From positions 62,001 to 126,000 of the forward strand of contig NZ_BFAQ01000013.1 of the NCBI RefSeq assembly GCF_002933855.1: a stretch of 64,000 nucleotides of DNA, in the 5' to 3' direction. Within the stretch, counting starts at the first letter, position 1, and every line of letters begins with the position of its first letter. Both the position numbers and the translations under genes were made by a program. Below the pieces are notes generated by a model that was not told the origin of the DNA, made no database searches, and worked only from the letters and a program-made list of their open reading frames with translations. Positions 44,147-53,064 of the stretch are shown here, in pieces. Origin of the DNA: Vibrio penaeicida (GTDB lineage Bacteria; Pseudomonadota; Gammaproteobacteria; Enterobacterales; Vibrionaceae).

Positions 44147-45515
44147 ACTTATTCATTTTGGTGTCGGATCGTTTTTTCGAGGTCACCAAGCGTATTACAT
44201 CGACCGCTATAACCGATTGGTTGAGCCCAGCGAGAGATGGCATTACACCGGTGTAAATCTACGCCCAGAATCTCGCGGTTTGATTGAAGTGCTCGGCAAA
44301 CAGAATGGGCACTATCATCTAAAGAAAATATCCGCCTATGGTGATATCGAAATCCGAAAAATTGAGGCGTTAGAGTGTGTTGTTGATGCGTCAGATAATC
44401 TTAGTGTTATTGATGAACTATTCACCGACAAAGACACAAAAACGCTCACCATTACGGTTACGGAAGGAGGGTATTACCTAACGGATACTAACGATCTGAA
44501 CCTAAATGACCCAGAAGTGGCGTGGGATATTGCCCATCAAGATCAACCGAAAACTGTGTACGGCTATTTGAAGCATGCGTTAGAAACCCGAGCAACATCG
44601 AATGCAGGTGCGATCACGGTACTGACTTGTGACAACTTACGCGATAACGGAACCGTGTTGGAGAACGCGTTTAAGCAATACCTTACCGCAACACAAGATA
44701 ACGAATTGTTGGAGTGGGTTAACAAACACACCACCTTTCCTTGTTGTATGGTGGATAGGATCACACCTGTTCCACCCACGAACTTAGCGCAAGAACTTTC
44801 TATGGTCGTCGGTGAAAAAGACGAATGTCCAATTATGGGAGAGGATTTTGAACAGTGGGTTATCGAAGACAAATTTGCTGCTGATTTCCCATCATTAGAA
44901 AAAGTAGGCGTCACTTTTTCCAACCAAGTGCACGAGTTTGAAGAAACCAAAATTCGTATTTTAAATGGTGGGCACTTTTTGCTTTCTTATGTGGGCGCAC
45001 TTAGGGGTTATCAAACGTTCGATGAAAACATGTTTGATGGCGAATTGGCTGAATGGCTGAAGGGATACCATCAAACAGAAGTAATCCCAACCATCGCGAA
45101 CCCACCAGTGGATTTAGAGCAATACCGCCAAAAAATCGTAGAACGATTTGGTAACAGCCACATAGCCGATTCGATTGAGCGCATTGCAATGGACAGCGTA
45201 AGCAAGTTCCCACAGTTCATATTACCCACTGTGCGCTTCAATTTAGAAAGAAATCACATGCCTAAATATGCGATCGAGTTGATTGCTCACTGGTACTGTT
45301 TTCTTGAAAGATTCCATAATGGAAAATTGGCGTTTAACTACAAAGATCCGCACTTCAACAAGGCAAAACAATGGCTTGAAAGTAGTGACCCCGTAACTAT
45401 ATTTTTGAAAAATGAAGATATTTGGCAAGGGTTAACCACGCAATACCCTAATTTTTCCGAGCAGATGCGAGCTAAGATCCAAGACCTCTCCAAAGAGTAT
45501 GAGGAGCAACAATGA
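44136..45515 (+). CDS. Mannitol 2-dehydrogenase family polyol dehydrogenase
   Basis: A 459-residue member of the long-chain mannitol/polyol dehydrogenase family, which oxidises D-mannitol to D-fructose (or D-arabitol to D-xylulose) with NAD+. N-terminal HFGVGSFFRGHQAYYIDRY is the cofactor-binding start; the catalytic domain holds KIRILNGGH near residue 272-280 with the active-site Lys, and RYKP-type residues further on. Start ATG 44136 has GAGGAGAG upstream and is preferred to ATG 44121. With xylulokinase in the same operon, arabitol is as plausible a substrate as mannitol. Overlaps the next gene by 4 bases. Confidence 0.88.
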   Translation: MPNRLIHFGVGSFFRGHQAYYIDRYNRLVEPSERWHYTGVNLRPESRGLIEVLGKQNGHYHLKKISAYGDIEIRKIEALECVVDASDNLSVIDELFTDKDTKTLTITVTEGGYYLTDTNDLNLNDPEVAWDIAHQDQPKTVYGYLKHALETRATSNAGAITVLTCDNLRDNGTVLENAFKQYLTATQDNELLEWVNKHTTFPCCMVDRITPVPPTNLAQELSMVVGEKDECPIMGEDFEQWVIEDKFAADFPSLEKVGVTFSNQVHEFEETKIRILNGGHFLLSYVGALRGYQTFDENMFDGELAEWLKGYHQTEVIPTIANPPVDLEQYRQKIVERFGNSHIADSIERIAMDSVSKFPQFILPTVRFNLERNHMPKYAIELIAHWYCFLERFHNGKLAFNYKDPHFNKAKQWLESSDPVTIFLKNEDIWQGLTTQYPNFSEQMRAKIQDLSKEYEEQQ

Positions 45516-46321
45516 CTATTACCGCGTATCAAAATGATCAACTCATCCTTAATGACAAAGTGGCATTACTCAGTGGCGCAAATGGCGGAATTGGGCTATC
45601 GGTTTGTGAAATCTATGCATCAAATGGTGCAAGGTGCATGGTATTGGATCTCGGTGAAACCCCATCACCTGAGTTGCAAACACTGATGCAAGAATATCCC
45701 AACTCTGTGCAGTACTGTTCAACAGATGTGACAGACATTAATCAAATTGAGTTAGCTATCTCTCAGACAAAAGCGCAATTTGGCGGTATAGATATATTGT
45801 TCAATAACGCGGCTATTTTTGATATGGGACCTATCCTAGATTCAAGCCCAGAGCAATTCGACAAACTGTACAACGTAAACGTGAAAGGGATGTTTTTTGT
45901 CATGCAGGCGGTATTAAAAGAAATGGTATCGGCAGGGCAAGGAGGCAAAGTGATCAATATGGCTTCCCAAGCTGGTAGGCGAGGTGAGCCACTTGTTGCT
46001 CATTACTGCGCCACCAAAGCGGCTGTTATCAGCTATACCCAGTCCGCTGGGTTGGCAATGGCAGAGCTGGGAATTAACGTGAATGGTATATCTCCAGGCG
46101 TTGTTGATACCCCAATGTGGGAACACGTCGACAGCCTATTTGCGAAATACGAAAACCGCCCACTTGGTGAGAAGAAGCGGTTAGTTGGGGAAGAGGTGCC
46201 ACTCGGTAGGATGGGGCTCCCAGCAGACATGGCCGGTATGGCGTTGTTCTTGGCATCACCGATGGCAGACTATATTACCGCTCAGACATTTAATGTCGAC
46301 GGCGGGAATGCGATGAATTAG
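45512..46321 (+). CDS. Short-chain dehydrogenase, sorbitol/polyol dehydrogenase-like
   Basis: A 269-residue classical SDR that oxidises a polyol with NAD+. GANGGIG at about 22-28 binds the cofactor, NNAA follows near residue 98, and the catalytic YxxxK is Tyr165/Lys169. Similar to SmoS/PolS sorbitol and galactitol dehydrogenases, which give fructose or tagatose. It extends the operon to a second polyol. The first 15 residues before the fold are slightly longer than usual. Followed by a 41-base gap and xylulokinase. Confidence 0.85.
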   Translation: MTITAYQNDQLILNDKVALLSGANGGIGLSVCEIYASNGARCMVLDLGETPSPELQTLMQEYPNSVQYCSTDVTDINQIELAISQTKAQFGGIDILFNNAAIFDMGPILDSSPEQFDKLYNVNVKGMFFVMQAVLKEMVSAGQGGKVINMASQAGRRGEPLVAHYCATKAAVISYTQSAGLAMAELGINVNGISPGVVDTPMWEHVDSLFAKYENRPLGEKKRLVGEEVPLGRMGLPADMAGMALFLASPMADYITAQTFNVDGGNAMN

Positions 46322-46362
46322 CCGAACGATATAACGCAATACCCAAAACAAAAGGAAGGATA

Positions 46363-47856
46363 ATGGCGCACTATTTAGGGATTGATATTGGTACATCTTC
46401 AGTTAAAAGCTTGTTAATGGATGAAAACGGGCAAGTGGTGGATTCAACGAGCGAGTCCTACCCAGCATCAACGCCTCATCCGTTATGGTCAGAGCAGGAG
46501 CCCGACTTATGGTGGGATGCCACGCTACGCACTATGCAAGATCTGAAGAGCCAATACCCTGCGCCATTTAGTGACATCAAATGCATTGGGCTTTCTGGGC
46601 AGATGCATGGTGCGGTGATGCTCAACGAGTCATTCGAGCCTGTACGCCCAGCAATTTTGTGGAACGATGGCCGTTCACACCTTGATGCCGCTGCCATGAA
46701 TGAAGAAAATCCAGACCTAGGGATGATTGCGGGTGTCCCAGTAATGTCGGGGTTTACCGCCCCCAAACTTCGCTGGATGGCAGAAAACGAACCCGAGGTG
46801 TTGAAATCCGTTCGCTACTTGATGCTTCCAAAGGATTATGTACGTTTTAAGCTTACAGGCACATTGGCGACCGACATGAGCGATGCTGCGGGAACCTTGT
46901 GGCTTGATGAAGCAAACCGTTGCTGGTCAGATGAAATGCTTACTCTTTCAGGTATTTCACAAGACTTGATGGTCGCTTTAAAAGAAGGCACAGAATCCAC
47001 GGGGAATCTAACCCAGCAGGCGGCAGAAATTACGGCACTCAACACAGATGTTATGGTATGCGCAGGTGGGGGAGACGCTGCCTGTGGCGCTTTGGGAATT
47101 GGGGCGATCAATCAAGGTGATGCGTTTATCTCATTGGGCACGTCTGCACAGTATTTTGTTACGACCGACACCTATAAGCCGTATCCGGCTGCATTGGTCC
47201 ATTCTTTTGCGCATGCTATTCCAAACCGCTGGTTTCAAATGGCGTGCATGCTCAACGGTGCTAGCCCTCTAAAATGGTTTGCAGACCTCACGCAGCAAGA
47301 TATTGGTGAGCTGATTAACGACCTTGAATCACACTACGATCCAGCTCAGCCTACTTTGTTTCTTCCTTACTTGATGGGTGAAAGAACCCCTCACAATAAC
47401 CCGTTTGCCACTGCAAGCTTTCACCATATGACTTGGGCAACGCAGGGGCATCATATGGTGCAAGCCATTCTTGAAGGCGTTGCGTTTTCCTTATTGGATT
47501 GCCAAAACGCGATCAAAGAAAGTGGTACGCAAGTGGAATACCTTGGTGCAATAGGAGGCGGAGCCAAAAGCCGTTTATGGTTACAAATTGTCGCCAATAT
47601 CCTAAACGTAAAAATCATTCGATATGAAGGTGGTGAAAGCGGTCCTGCGTTTGGCGCGGCTAGGCTCGCTAAAATTTGCCACACCGGAGATTCAGTCGAG
47701 TCGGTTTGCACTTCACCAAAGGTGATTGAAGAAATCACACCCGATCCAAGTTGTGCCAACGTGTATCACAAAAAATATGAAGAATTTCGAACGCTGTATA
47801 AAGAATATGAATCTGTACGTTCGAATAGAGTAGGAGCTTCGTATGTCGACGTATGA
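46363..47856 (+). CDS. xylB: Xylulokinase
   Basis: Phosphorylates D-xylulose to xylulose-5-phosphate for the pentose phosphate pathway. Protein of 497 residues of the FGGY family: N-terminal GIDIGTSSVKSLLMD binds phosphate, LSGQMHGAVML near residue 73-83 is the xylulokinase signature, and the C-terminal GGGAKSRLWLQI motif is present. In polyol operons it follows oxidation of arabitol or xylitol to xylulose. AAGGAAGG precedes ATG. The last 14 bases overlap the regulator gene. Confidence 0.92.
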   Translation: MAHYLGIDIGTSSVKSLLMDENGQVVDSTSESYPASTPHPLWSEQEPDLWWDATLRTMQDLKSQYPAPFSDIKCIGLSGQMHGAVMLNESFEPVRPAILWNDGRSHLDAAAMNEENPDLGMIAGVPVMSGFTAPKLRWMAENEPEVLKSVRYLMLPKDYVRFKLTGTLATDMSDAAGTLWLDEANRCWSDEMLTLSGISQDLMVALKEGTESTGNLTQQAAEITALNTDVMVCAGGGDAACGALGIGAINQGDAFISLGTSAQYFVTTDTYKPYPAALVHSFAHAIPNRWFQMACMLNGASPLKWFADLTQQDIGELINDLESHYDPAQPTLFLPYLMGERTPHNNPFATASFHHMTWATQGHHMVQAILEGVAFSLLDCQNAIKESGTQVEYLGAIGGGAKSRLWLQIVANILNVKIIRYEGGESGPAFGAARLAKICHTGDSVESVCTSPKVIEEITPDPSCANVYHKKYEEFRTLYKEYESVRSNRVGASYVDV

Positions 47857-48748
47857 AATTAAGCCCTTTAACCACGAAAGTATCGGCGAACGCCCTGTTT
47901 GGGAATTTGTTGAATTCGATAAAGAGTCGGTGGGTTATACCGAGCACGGCGTTCCTCACCACAGAATAAAGTGGCACGTCCATGAACAGTACGAATTACA
48001 CCTTATCGTTAAAACCACTGGGAAAGCGATGATAGGTAATCATGTAGGACCTTTTTCTCCTGGTCACTTAACGCTTGTTGGTCCTTGGTTGCCTCATAAC
48101 TGGGTAAGTTATTTATCAGAAGGAGAAACGCACAAGTTGCGCGATATGGTGATTCTTTTTGAACCCGAACTCATTCAACGAGCAACACAAATTTTCCCAG
48201 AACTTTCTCAGTTTTTGCGGCTAATAGAGCAAGCTAAAATGGGTATCGAGTTCATTGATGTTCCAATGGAAGTCAGCATGGAATACATGAATGCCGTCCG
48301 CTGCTCTCAGGGTGTAGAAAAGCTGATTAACTTTTTGAAATTCATGGTGTTCTTAAACGTTCAAAAAACGCGAATATTATCGACACTGCCGCCTACGCTG
48401 AAGAAAGATTCGGAGATGATGAACAGCAAAATCAATTTGGTGCTCGATTTTGTCATGTTGAACTACAAAAAACCGATCAAAGTGAAAGAGGTCGCGGATC
48501 TAATCGACATGACGGAGTCCTACTTTTCCCGCTTTTTCCATAAGTCTACAGGGCACCGATTCACCGATTTTGTTAACCGAATTCGTGTGCAGCGAGCATG
48601 CATCAAACTGATTGAATCAAAAGACAGTATTGCTGACATTAGCAAACAGGTTGGCTTCACCAATTTAGCGAATTTCAGCCGCCAATTCAGAAGAATTAAA
48701 GGTCTTACCCCGTTAGCGTATAGAAAGAAAAATACAGTGGATGGCTAG
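47843..48748 (+). CDS. AraC-family transcription regulator of the polyol operon
   Basis: A 301-residue regulator. The N-terminal half has a cupin-type sensing domain (HEQYELHLIVKTTGKAMIG near residues 46-64, HNWV near 89-92), and residues about 200-298 form the double helix-turn-helix AraC domain with VADLIDMTESYFSRFFHKSTG and the conserved GFTNLANFSRQFRRIKG. It starts within the end of xylB with TAGGAG upstream. As the last gene of the operon, it probably activates the promoter before the binding-protein gene when polyol is present. Confidence 0.9.
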   Translation: MSTYEIKPFNHESIGERPVWEFVEFDKESVGYTEHGVPHHRIKWHVHEQYELHLIVKTTGKAMIGNHVGPFSPGHLTLVGPWLPHNWVSYLSEGETHKLRDMVILFEPELIQRATQIFPELSQFLRLIEQAKMGIEFIDVPMEVSMEYMNAVRCSQGVEKLINFLKFMVFLNVQKTRILSTLPPTLKKDSEMMNSKINLVLDFVMLNYKKPIKVKEVADLIDMTESYFSRFFHKSTGHRFTDFVNRIRVQRACIKLIESKDSIADISKQVGFTNLANFSRQFRRIKGLTPLAYRKKNTVDG

Positions 48749-48875
48749 GTTTCAGTACTTTCATGCACTGAGGCTAGATAGCCAAAGCCGAATTTTCTTG
48801 ATTTAAATGATGTAGCAGGGCTTCTATCAACCACATTATTTAAGAAGGCTCCGTCCGTTTTGGCTATGCAATAGT

Positions 48876-49052
48876 TTAGGAACTAGAGTTGCTCATTCCT
48901 TTAATTTTCTCAAAAACCTCTTCGGCTTCGGCAGTTAGTAATGAGTAAGATCGGATGTCTCCGCGCCTTTGAGCTTGCATTGCCTGCTCAAGGAGCATCG
49001 AGTGCCGTTTTTTGAGCTTTTTAGCCGAGTTATTCTTAAAAAATGAAAACAT
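48876..49052 (-). CDS. Small DUF6435/Lacal_2735-like protein
   Basis: A 58-residue, highly charged helical protein (MFSFFKNNSAKKLKKRH start; QAMQAQRRGDIRSYSLLTAEAEEV core). The core fits the DUF6435 family of small marine-bacterial proteins of unknown role as I remember it. I start at ATG 49052, since the family begins with MF.FFK and the upstream 17 residues look non-coding. The ribosome site is weak. Confidence 0.6.
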   Translation of the reverse strand: MFSFFKNNSAKKLKKRHSMLLEQAMQAQRRGDIRSYSLLTAEAEEVFEKIKGMSNSSS

Positions 49053-49171
49053 ATTTAGGTCCGTATCAAATTGGTTGTTTATATTACGCACGGCTATAGG
49101 CAATGGTTCAATCGAATCTAAAATCTAGGTTACTGTGGTTTTCAACATTTCCGCGTTAAAGGGAAGTATCG

Positions 49172-49624
49172 TTGCATGTTGAGGCATTCATCGGCTGGGT
49201 AGTACTCATTATTTTTGCTGCAACAGAAGGCGTTAAGGGAAGCAATGAGTATAAAGCGCTCTGCCAGTTGACTAATGGCAGACCGGGGACAATAACCGGC
49301 GCTCCGCTTCTCACCGTGTATTTCCCTAGTGAAGCAGACAAACTCGATGAATTTTTAGATCTACTTGGTGTAGAGTTTATTCCCGATAGCAACTCAGAAG
49401 AATTTGAAGTTCATACAGTGCCAACTGCCACTTATGCCGAGTTTGAGTGCACTTATCGAAGTGCTATGAAAACAAACAGGTATATTTATGGTGAATGGTT
49501 TTCTGCTACGGGTTACGAAAGGGATGGAGACAAGCCCGATGTTGTCGCTTATTTTCCTATGCCGTACAGGCATTTCAGTGAAATGGGCGTTCGTTGGTGG
49601 GTGCCTATTATCAAAAAGGAATAA
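49172..49624 (+). CDS. Stand-alone GyrI-like effector-binding domain protein
   Basis: A 150-residue protein without a DNA-binding part. The C-terminal half (TVPTATYAEFECTYRS, then YIYGEWFSATGYE) resembles the GyrI-like small-molecule-binding domain found in AraC and MerR regulators and in the gyrase inhibitor SbmC. The N-terminus has a hydrophobic segment (FIGWVVLIIFAATEG), unusual in the family. The start is TTG 49172 with GGGAAG upstream. Function unknown; sequestering of a ligand or toxin is the family theme. Confidence 0.55.
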   Translation: MHVEAFIGWVVLIIFAATEGVKGSNEYKALCQLTNGRPGTITGAPLLTVYFPSEADKLDEFLDLLGVEFIPDSNSEEFEVHTVPTATYAEFECTYRSAMKTNRYIYGEWFSATGYERDGDKPDVVAYFPMPYRHFSEMGVRWWVPIIKKE

Positions 49625-49707
49625 GGACACTTTGTGGATGCGCTTTTTGGGAACAGATTTAAAGAGAAGGTTCTGCACCTTCTCTTTACGCTAACAAATA
49701 TCAGCAC

Positions 49708-50394
49708 TTAAAAAGTTTGATGAGAGAAGCGAGAATACTGCAGTGCATCAGCCACTTCCTGAGCTTTAGATTGTGAAGTCATTAAATTCAAAAGCTTTAG
49801 CGCTGCCTGATAACTCACCAGACTGCCATTGGATGTGAGGACATTTCCATCGACGACATAGTTTGTGTCGCTCAATACCTTCACTTTTGGATAGTCACGT
49901 TGAAAATCTTTTTCACCACCAGCCCAAGTGGTTGCTTGTTTACCATTCAGCAAACCAGCTTCTGCCAACAGGTAAGCACCAGAACAATTACTTGCCATCC
50001 ATTCCGCTTTTTTTGACGTGGAAGCGATATAGTCGATCAGCACTTTGTTTTCGATCAACGGATCCATGTCGTAGCTCGATGTGACGATTAACGCATCAAC
50101 CTCTGGTAATTGTCCAATCCATGCATCAACACCAATTTTTAAGCCTTCCTCAGTGGTGACTATGGGTTTGTCGCTGACAGAAATAGTGACCGCTTCATAG
50201 TCACTGAACCATGTTAGTCGACTTGCAACACCAAACACTTCAAGTGGTGCCGTAACGTCCGAGGTGAGCACACCATCATAGACCAAGATACCTATTTTCT
50301 TTTTTTCGGCTGATGCCGTAGGTACCAAGACAAACAATGCGAGAAAAACGGTGAACAGAGCTCCGATACGACCCTTCAATTTGCCATCAAACAT
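49708..50394 (-). CDS. Exported DJ-1/PfpI family protein
   Basis: A 228-residue protein with a Sec signal peptide (1-29, ending ASA), so it should work in the periplasm. The fold belongs to the DJ-1/PfpI glutamine amidotransferase-like group, with the nucleophile elbow Cys137 in ASNCSGAYLLAEAG. LVYDGVLTSDVTAPLEVFG near the start is as in transcription-regulator-like PfpI proteins and isonitrile hydratase relatives. No AraC domain is attached. It is divergent from a LysR regulator that probably controls it. Confidence 0.82.
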   Translation of the reverse strand: MFDGKLKGRIGALFTVFLALFVLVPTASAEKKKIGILVYDGVLTSDVTAPLEVFGVASRLTWFSDYEAVTISVSDKPIVTTEEGLKIGVDAWIGQLPEVDALIVTSSYDMDPLIENKVLIDYIASTSKKAEWMASNCSGAYLLAEAGLLNGKQATTWAGGEKDFQRDYPKVKVLSDTNYVVDGNVLTSNGSLVSYQAALKLLNLMTSQSKAQEVADALQYSRFSHQTF

Positions 50395-50513
50395 TTTGTC
50401 ATCCTTTAATTTAGTAAATAGCTGTAACCATCTTAGCGAACGATTTAGATGATTGAAGTGCCAACTTCTATCATCTAAAGTGAATATAATTCACGAATGG
50501 ATACAGACTTGAT

Positions 50514-51458
50514 ATGGACAAAATACGCTCGTTGCGCTTTTTCGTTGCAACATTAGAGAGAGGGAGTTTCGCTGGTGCCGCGAAAAAATACGGCACCGAT
50601 CCATCAACGGTGAGCAAAGCTCTGCATAGGTTAGAGGCTGAAATTGGTGTGCAGTTGTTTCAACGGTCAACACGTCAACTCAGCCTGACATCGGCAGGTC
50701 ACCAATATGCGCGTACAGCAAAGCTGGTGTTAGATGAACTTATCGCCTGTGAGGAAAAGTTACAGCATCTGAATAGTTCGCCGTCGGGTACGCTAAAACT
50801 CAATTTTCCTGTTTCTTATGGCCGCCGCTATATCCAGCCTTTACTTAAGCAGTTTCGCCAACAATACCCCAGCATAGATTTAGAAATTCATTACGACGAT
50901 TCCTATGTCGATATGATAGAGCAGGGCATTGATGTCTCTATTCGTTCCGGATCGGTACAGGATCGCCAGTTAATTGCCAGGCAATTAAGCCCGATTGATT
51001 TCCTTATTTGTGCAAGTAAAGAGTATCTCGACCAATACGGAACACCCATTGGACCAGAGGATTTTCATCAGCATACTTGGATTCGCTTTCGCTATAAGCA
51101 AACGGGAAAGATACTTGGGCTAAAACTCTCTCCTGAAGATGAAGCTCAAGCACAAGCAATAGAGAAGAATATAATCGTTAACGACGGAGAATCGATGGCA
51201 GAACTTTGTGCTCAAGGGCTTGGACTGACGCAGATTCCGCATTTTATCGCCCGAGACTGGATCAACAGTGGCGAACTGCTCCCGTTATTCCCTGGTATTC
51301 GGTCCGCAGACGAAGGGGTCTACATTCTCTATCATCGGCGGGAACTTCTTCCATTGCGGGTAAAGCTATTTGTAGATTTTGTGGTTGAGGCAATACAGGA
51401 TCAAGGCGAAAGCCCACGTCACACTTGGGTTAGCGCTCTGAAACCTGTTCGACCTTGA
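50514..51458 (+). CDS. LysR-family transcription regulator
   Basis: A 314-residue regulator. Winged HTH at residues 1-60 (LRFFVATLERGSFAGAAKKYGTDPSTVSKALHRLE), linker helix, then a periplasmic-binding-protein-like effector domain from about 90 (GTLKLNFPVSYGRRYIQPLL). It belongs to the CrgA/YafC-like group. It lies 119 bases from the divergent DJ-1 gene, the common LysR-target arrangement, and both promoters must fall in this gap. Effector unknown. Confidence 0.88.
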   Translation: MDKIRSLRFFVATLERGSFAGAAKKYGTDPSTVSKALHRLEAEIGVQLFQRSTRQLSLTSAGHQYARTAKLVLDELIACEEKLQHLNSSPSGTLKLNFPVSYGRRYIQPLLKQFRQQYPSIDLEIHYDDSYVDMIEQGIDVSIRSGSVQDRQLIARQLSPIDFLICASKEYLDQYGTPIGPEDFHQHTWIRFRYKQTGKILGLKLSPEDEAQAQAIEKNIIVNDGESMAELCAQGLGLTQIPHFIARDWINSGELLPLFPGIRSADEGVYILYHRRELLPLRVKLFVDFVVEAIQDQGESPRHTWVSALKPVRP

Positions 51459-51665
51459 TGGGATATCGTTTCTTTGCAGAAGAGCACCCTAAGTGTCGTG
51501 CTTTTTAGTCACGCCAATGTAAAGCTATTTCACTTACTCTTCGATTCCGATTAGATTGGGTTAATCAATGGATGATCATCAGAACTATTTGGTCTAGTGT
51601 CCATAACACTGGCGAAACCAAAATGATTGTTGAATGAACAGTGTTAAAAAATTGAGGAAATTCGG

Positions 51666-51998
51666 TTGCTAGAAGTAAAAACACTTGGCTTGTTCTTTGT
51701 CACAGCGATTGCAGAAATACTAGGATGTTATTTGCCATATTTATGGCTAAAAGAAGATAAGTCAGTTTGGCTTTTGGTACCTGCCGCTATTTTCCTGGCT
51801 CTATTTGCTTGGTTGTTATCTCTTCACCCGACTGCGGCAGGCAGGGTTTACGCGGCTTACGGCGGTGTTTACATTTTTGTTGCCATCGTGTGGCTGTGGC
51901 TAGTTGATGGGATCCGACCAACACTTTGGGATATTGTCGGGGTGTCAGTCGCACTGTTAGGTATGGCAATCATCATGTTTGCTCCAAGAGCTGCGTGA
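51666..51998 (+). CDS. YnfA family small membrane protein (UPF0060)
   Basis: A 110-residue inner-membrane protein with four hydrophobic helices, related to the SMR superfamily; some YnfA proteins export antimicrobials. The start is TTG 51666 with GAGGAA 7 bases upstream. The signature segment [20 protein letters not shown] (about residues 61-80) is highly typical. Ends at a bidirectional terminator. Confidence 0.88.
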   Translation: MLEVKTLGLFFVTAIAEILGCYLPYLWLKEDKSVWLLVPAAIFLALFAWLLSLHPTAAGRVYAAYGGVYIFVAIVWLWLVDGIRPTLWDIVGVSVALLGMAIIMFAPRAA

Positions 51999-52005
51999 TG
52001 GTAAA

Positions 52006-52043
52006 AAGCCGCTTACCCTTTGCTAAACAAACGTAAGCGGCTT
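52006..52043. terminator. Bidirectional terminator
   Basis: Perfect 11-bp stem (52006-52016 with 52033-52043), 16-base loop, between the convergent ynfA and ACR3-like genes. Confidence 0.75.
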
Positions 52044-52061
52044 CATTGACTTCTCTAGTAT

Positions 52062-53045
52062 TTAACTGGACGTTGCTAAATTACTGGACGATTCTGATTT
52101 AAAACGCTTCAGGAATATCGCTTTCAATGCGGTTAAATGAGGGAACTCAATCAGCATTCCGATCGTGATGGTCGCGTAAATCAGCGGTTGTTCAGGAATG
52201 GCTACCGTTGTTAAACCAAGCATCAGAGGTGCATTTCTTGCTCCGGTGGTGAAGGTGAGCAAACAATGCTCTGTGTACTCTAGCTTTGCAAACTTCGCCG
52301 CCAGTTCTCCTAATGCAAATGTCACTATGAAGAACACGAAAATCGCAAGAAGCAATAGAGGAACAATAGACAAGTGTGCCGCTAGCTGGTTGATGTTGGC
52401 AGCAAATATCTGGCCAACCAAAAGCATCAACACCAACGGAATCAATGCATTACAGATAGGCAATAATTTATCGATAAAGCGATGCAGAACAAATCGCAAA
52501 ACAGTGGCAGCGATCAAAGGTTTGATAAACCATTCAAGCAGAACTGTTAAGTCAATTTTGTATTCAATAACTGTATTGAACGCAAGTAGATAGACTGGGA
52601 ACAAAACAAGCTGGCTCACCATATTGATTGGCAGCAAAGTAGCTCCCAATTCTACGTTACCTTTAGCAAGGCGTGTAAAGCCCAAATACCAGTCGGTGCA
52701 TGGCGCCATAAAGTAAATGACAAGACCTGTATAAAACAGCGCTTCACCAGACAAGAAAACCGACGCAATACCGAATCCAACTACAGGTATGATGATAAAG
52801 TTCATTACCCAAGCTAATCCAATAAAACGAACATTGGTTCCGCCTTTAAAAACACCCTTCAGCGGTACTTCAAACAACAACAGAACCACTAATGCCATAA
52901 TAGTTGGGTCGATATAGTTGCCTGCAGAACTGCCAAGGCTAGGGGAGGTAAGACCAATTATCGAACCCACTACAATAGCCAATATTAAAAGGCTTGTTGA
53001 ATGGGTGAATAAGCTGATCGTTTTAGTAACGTGCTTCTTAAACAT
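52062..53045 (-). CDS. ACR3-like / bile-acid-sodium-symporter superfamily transporter
   Basis: A 327-residue inner-membrane transporter with about ten helices. The segment APCTDWYLGFTRLAKGNVEL near residues 113-132 carries the Cys found in ACR3-type arsenite exporters, and TTGARNAPLMLG near 268-279 is a discontinuous-helix motif of the superfamily. I infer export of arsenite or a related thiol-reactive compound, but the family also includes organic-anion importers. It lies 19 bases downstream of the flavoprotein gene and forms an operon with it. No arsC or arsR is adjacent. Confidence 0.7.
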   Translation of the reverse strand: MFKKHVTKTISLFTHSTSLLILAIVVGSIIGLTSPSLGSSAGNYIDPTIMALVVLLLFEVPLKGVFKGGTNVRFIGLAWVMNFIIIPVVGFGIASVFLSGEALFYTGLVIYFMAPCTDWYLGFTRLAKGNVELGATLLPINMVSQLVLFPVYLLAFNTVIEYKIDLTVLLEWFIKPLIAATVLRFVLHRFIDKLLPICNALIPLVLMLLVGQIFAANINQLAAHLSIVPLLLLAIFVFFIVTFALGELAAKFAKLEYTEHCLLTFTTGARNAPLMLGLTTVAIPEQPLIYATITIGMLIEFPHLTALKAIFLKRFKSESSSNLATSS

Positions 53046-53064
53046 AAAATCCTCACACTATTAA

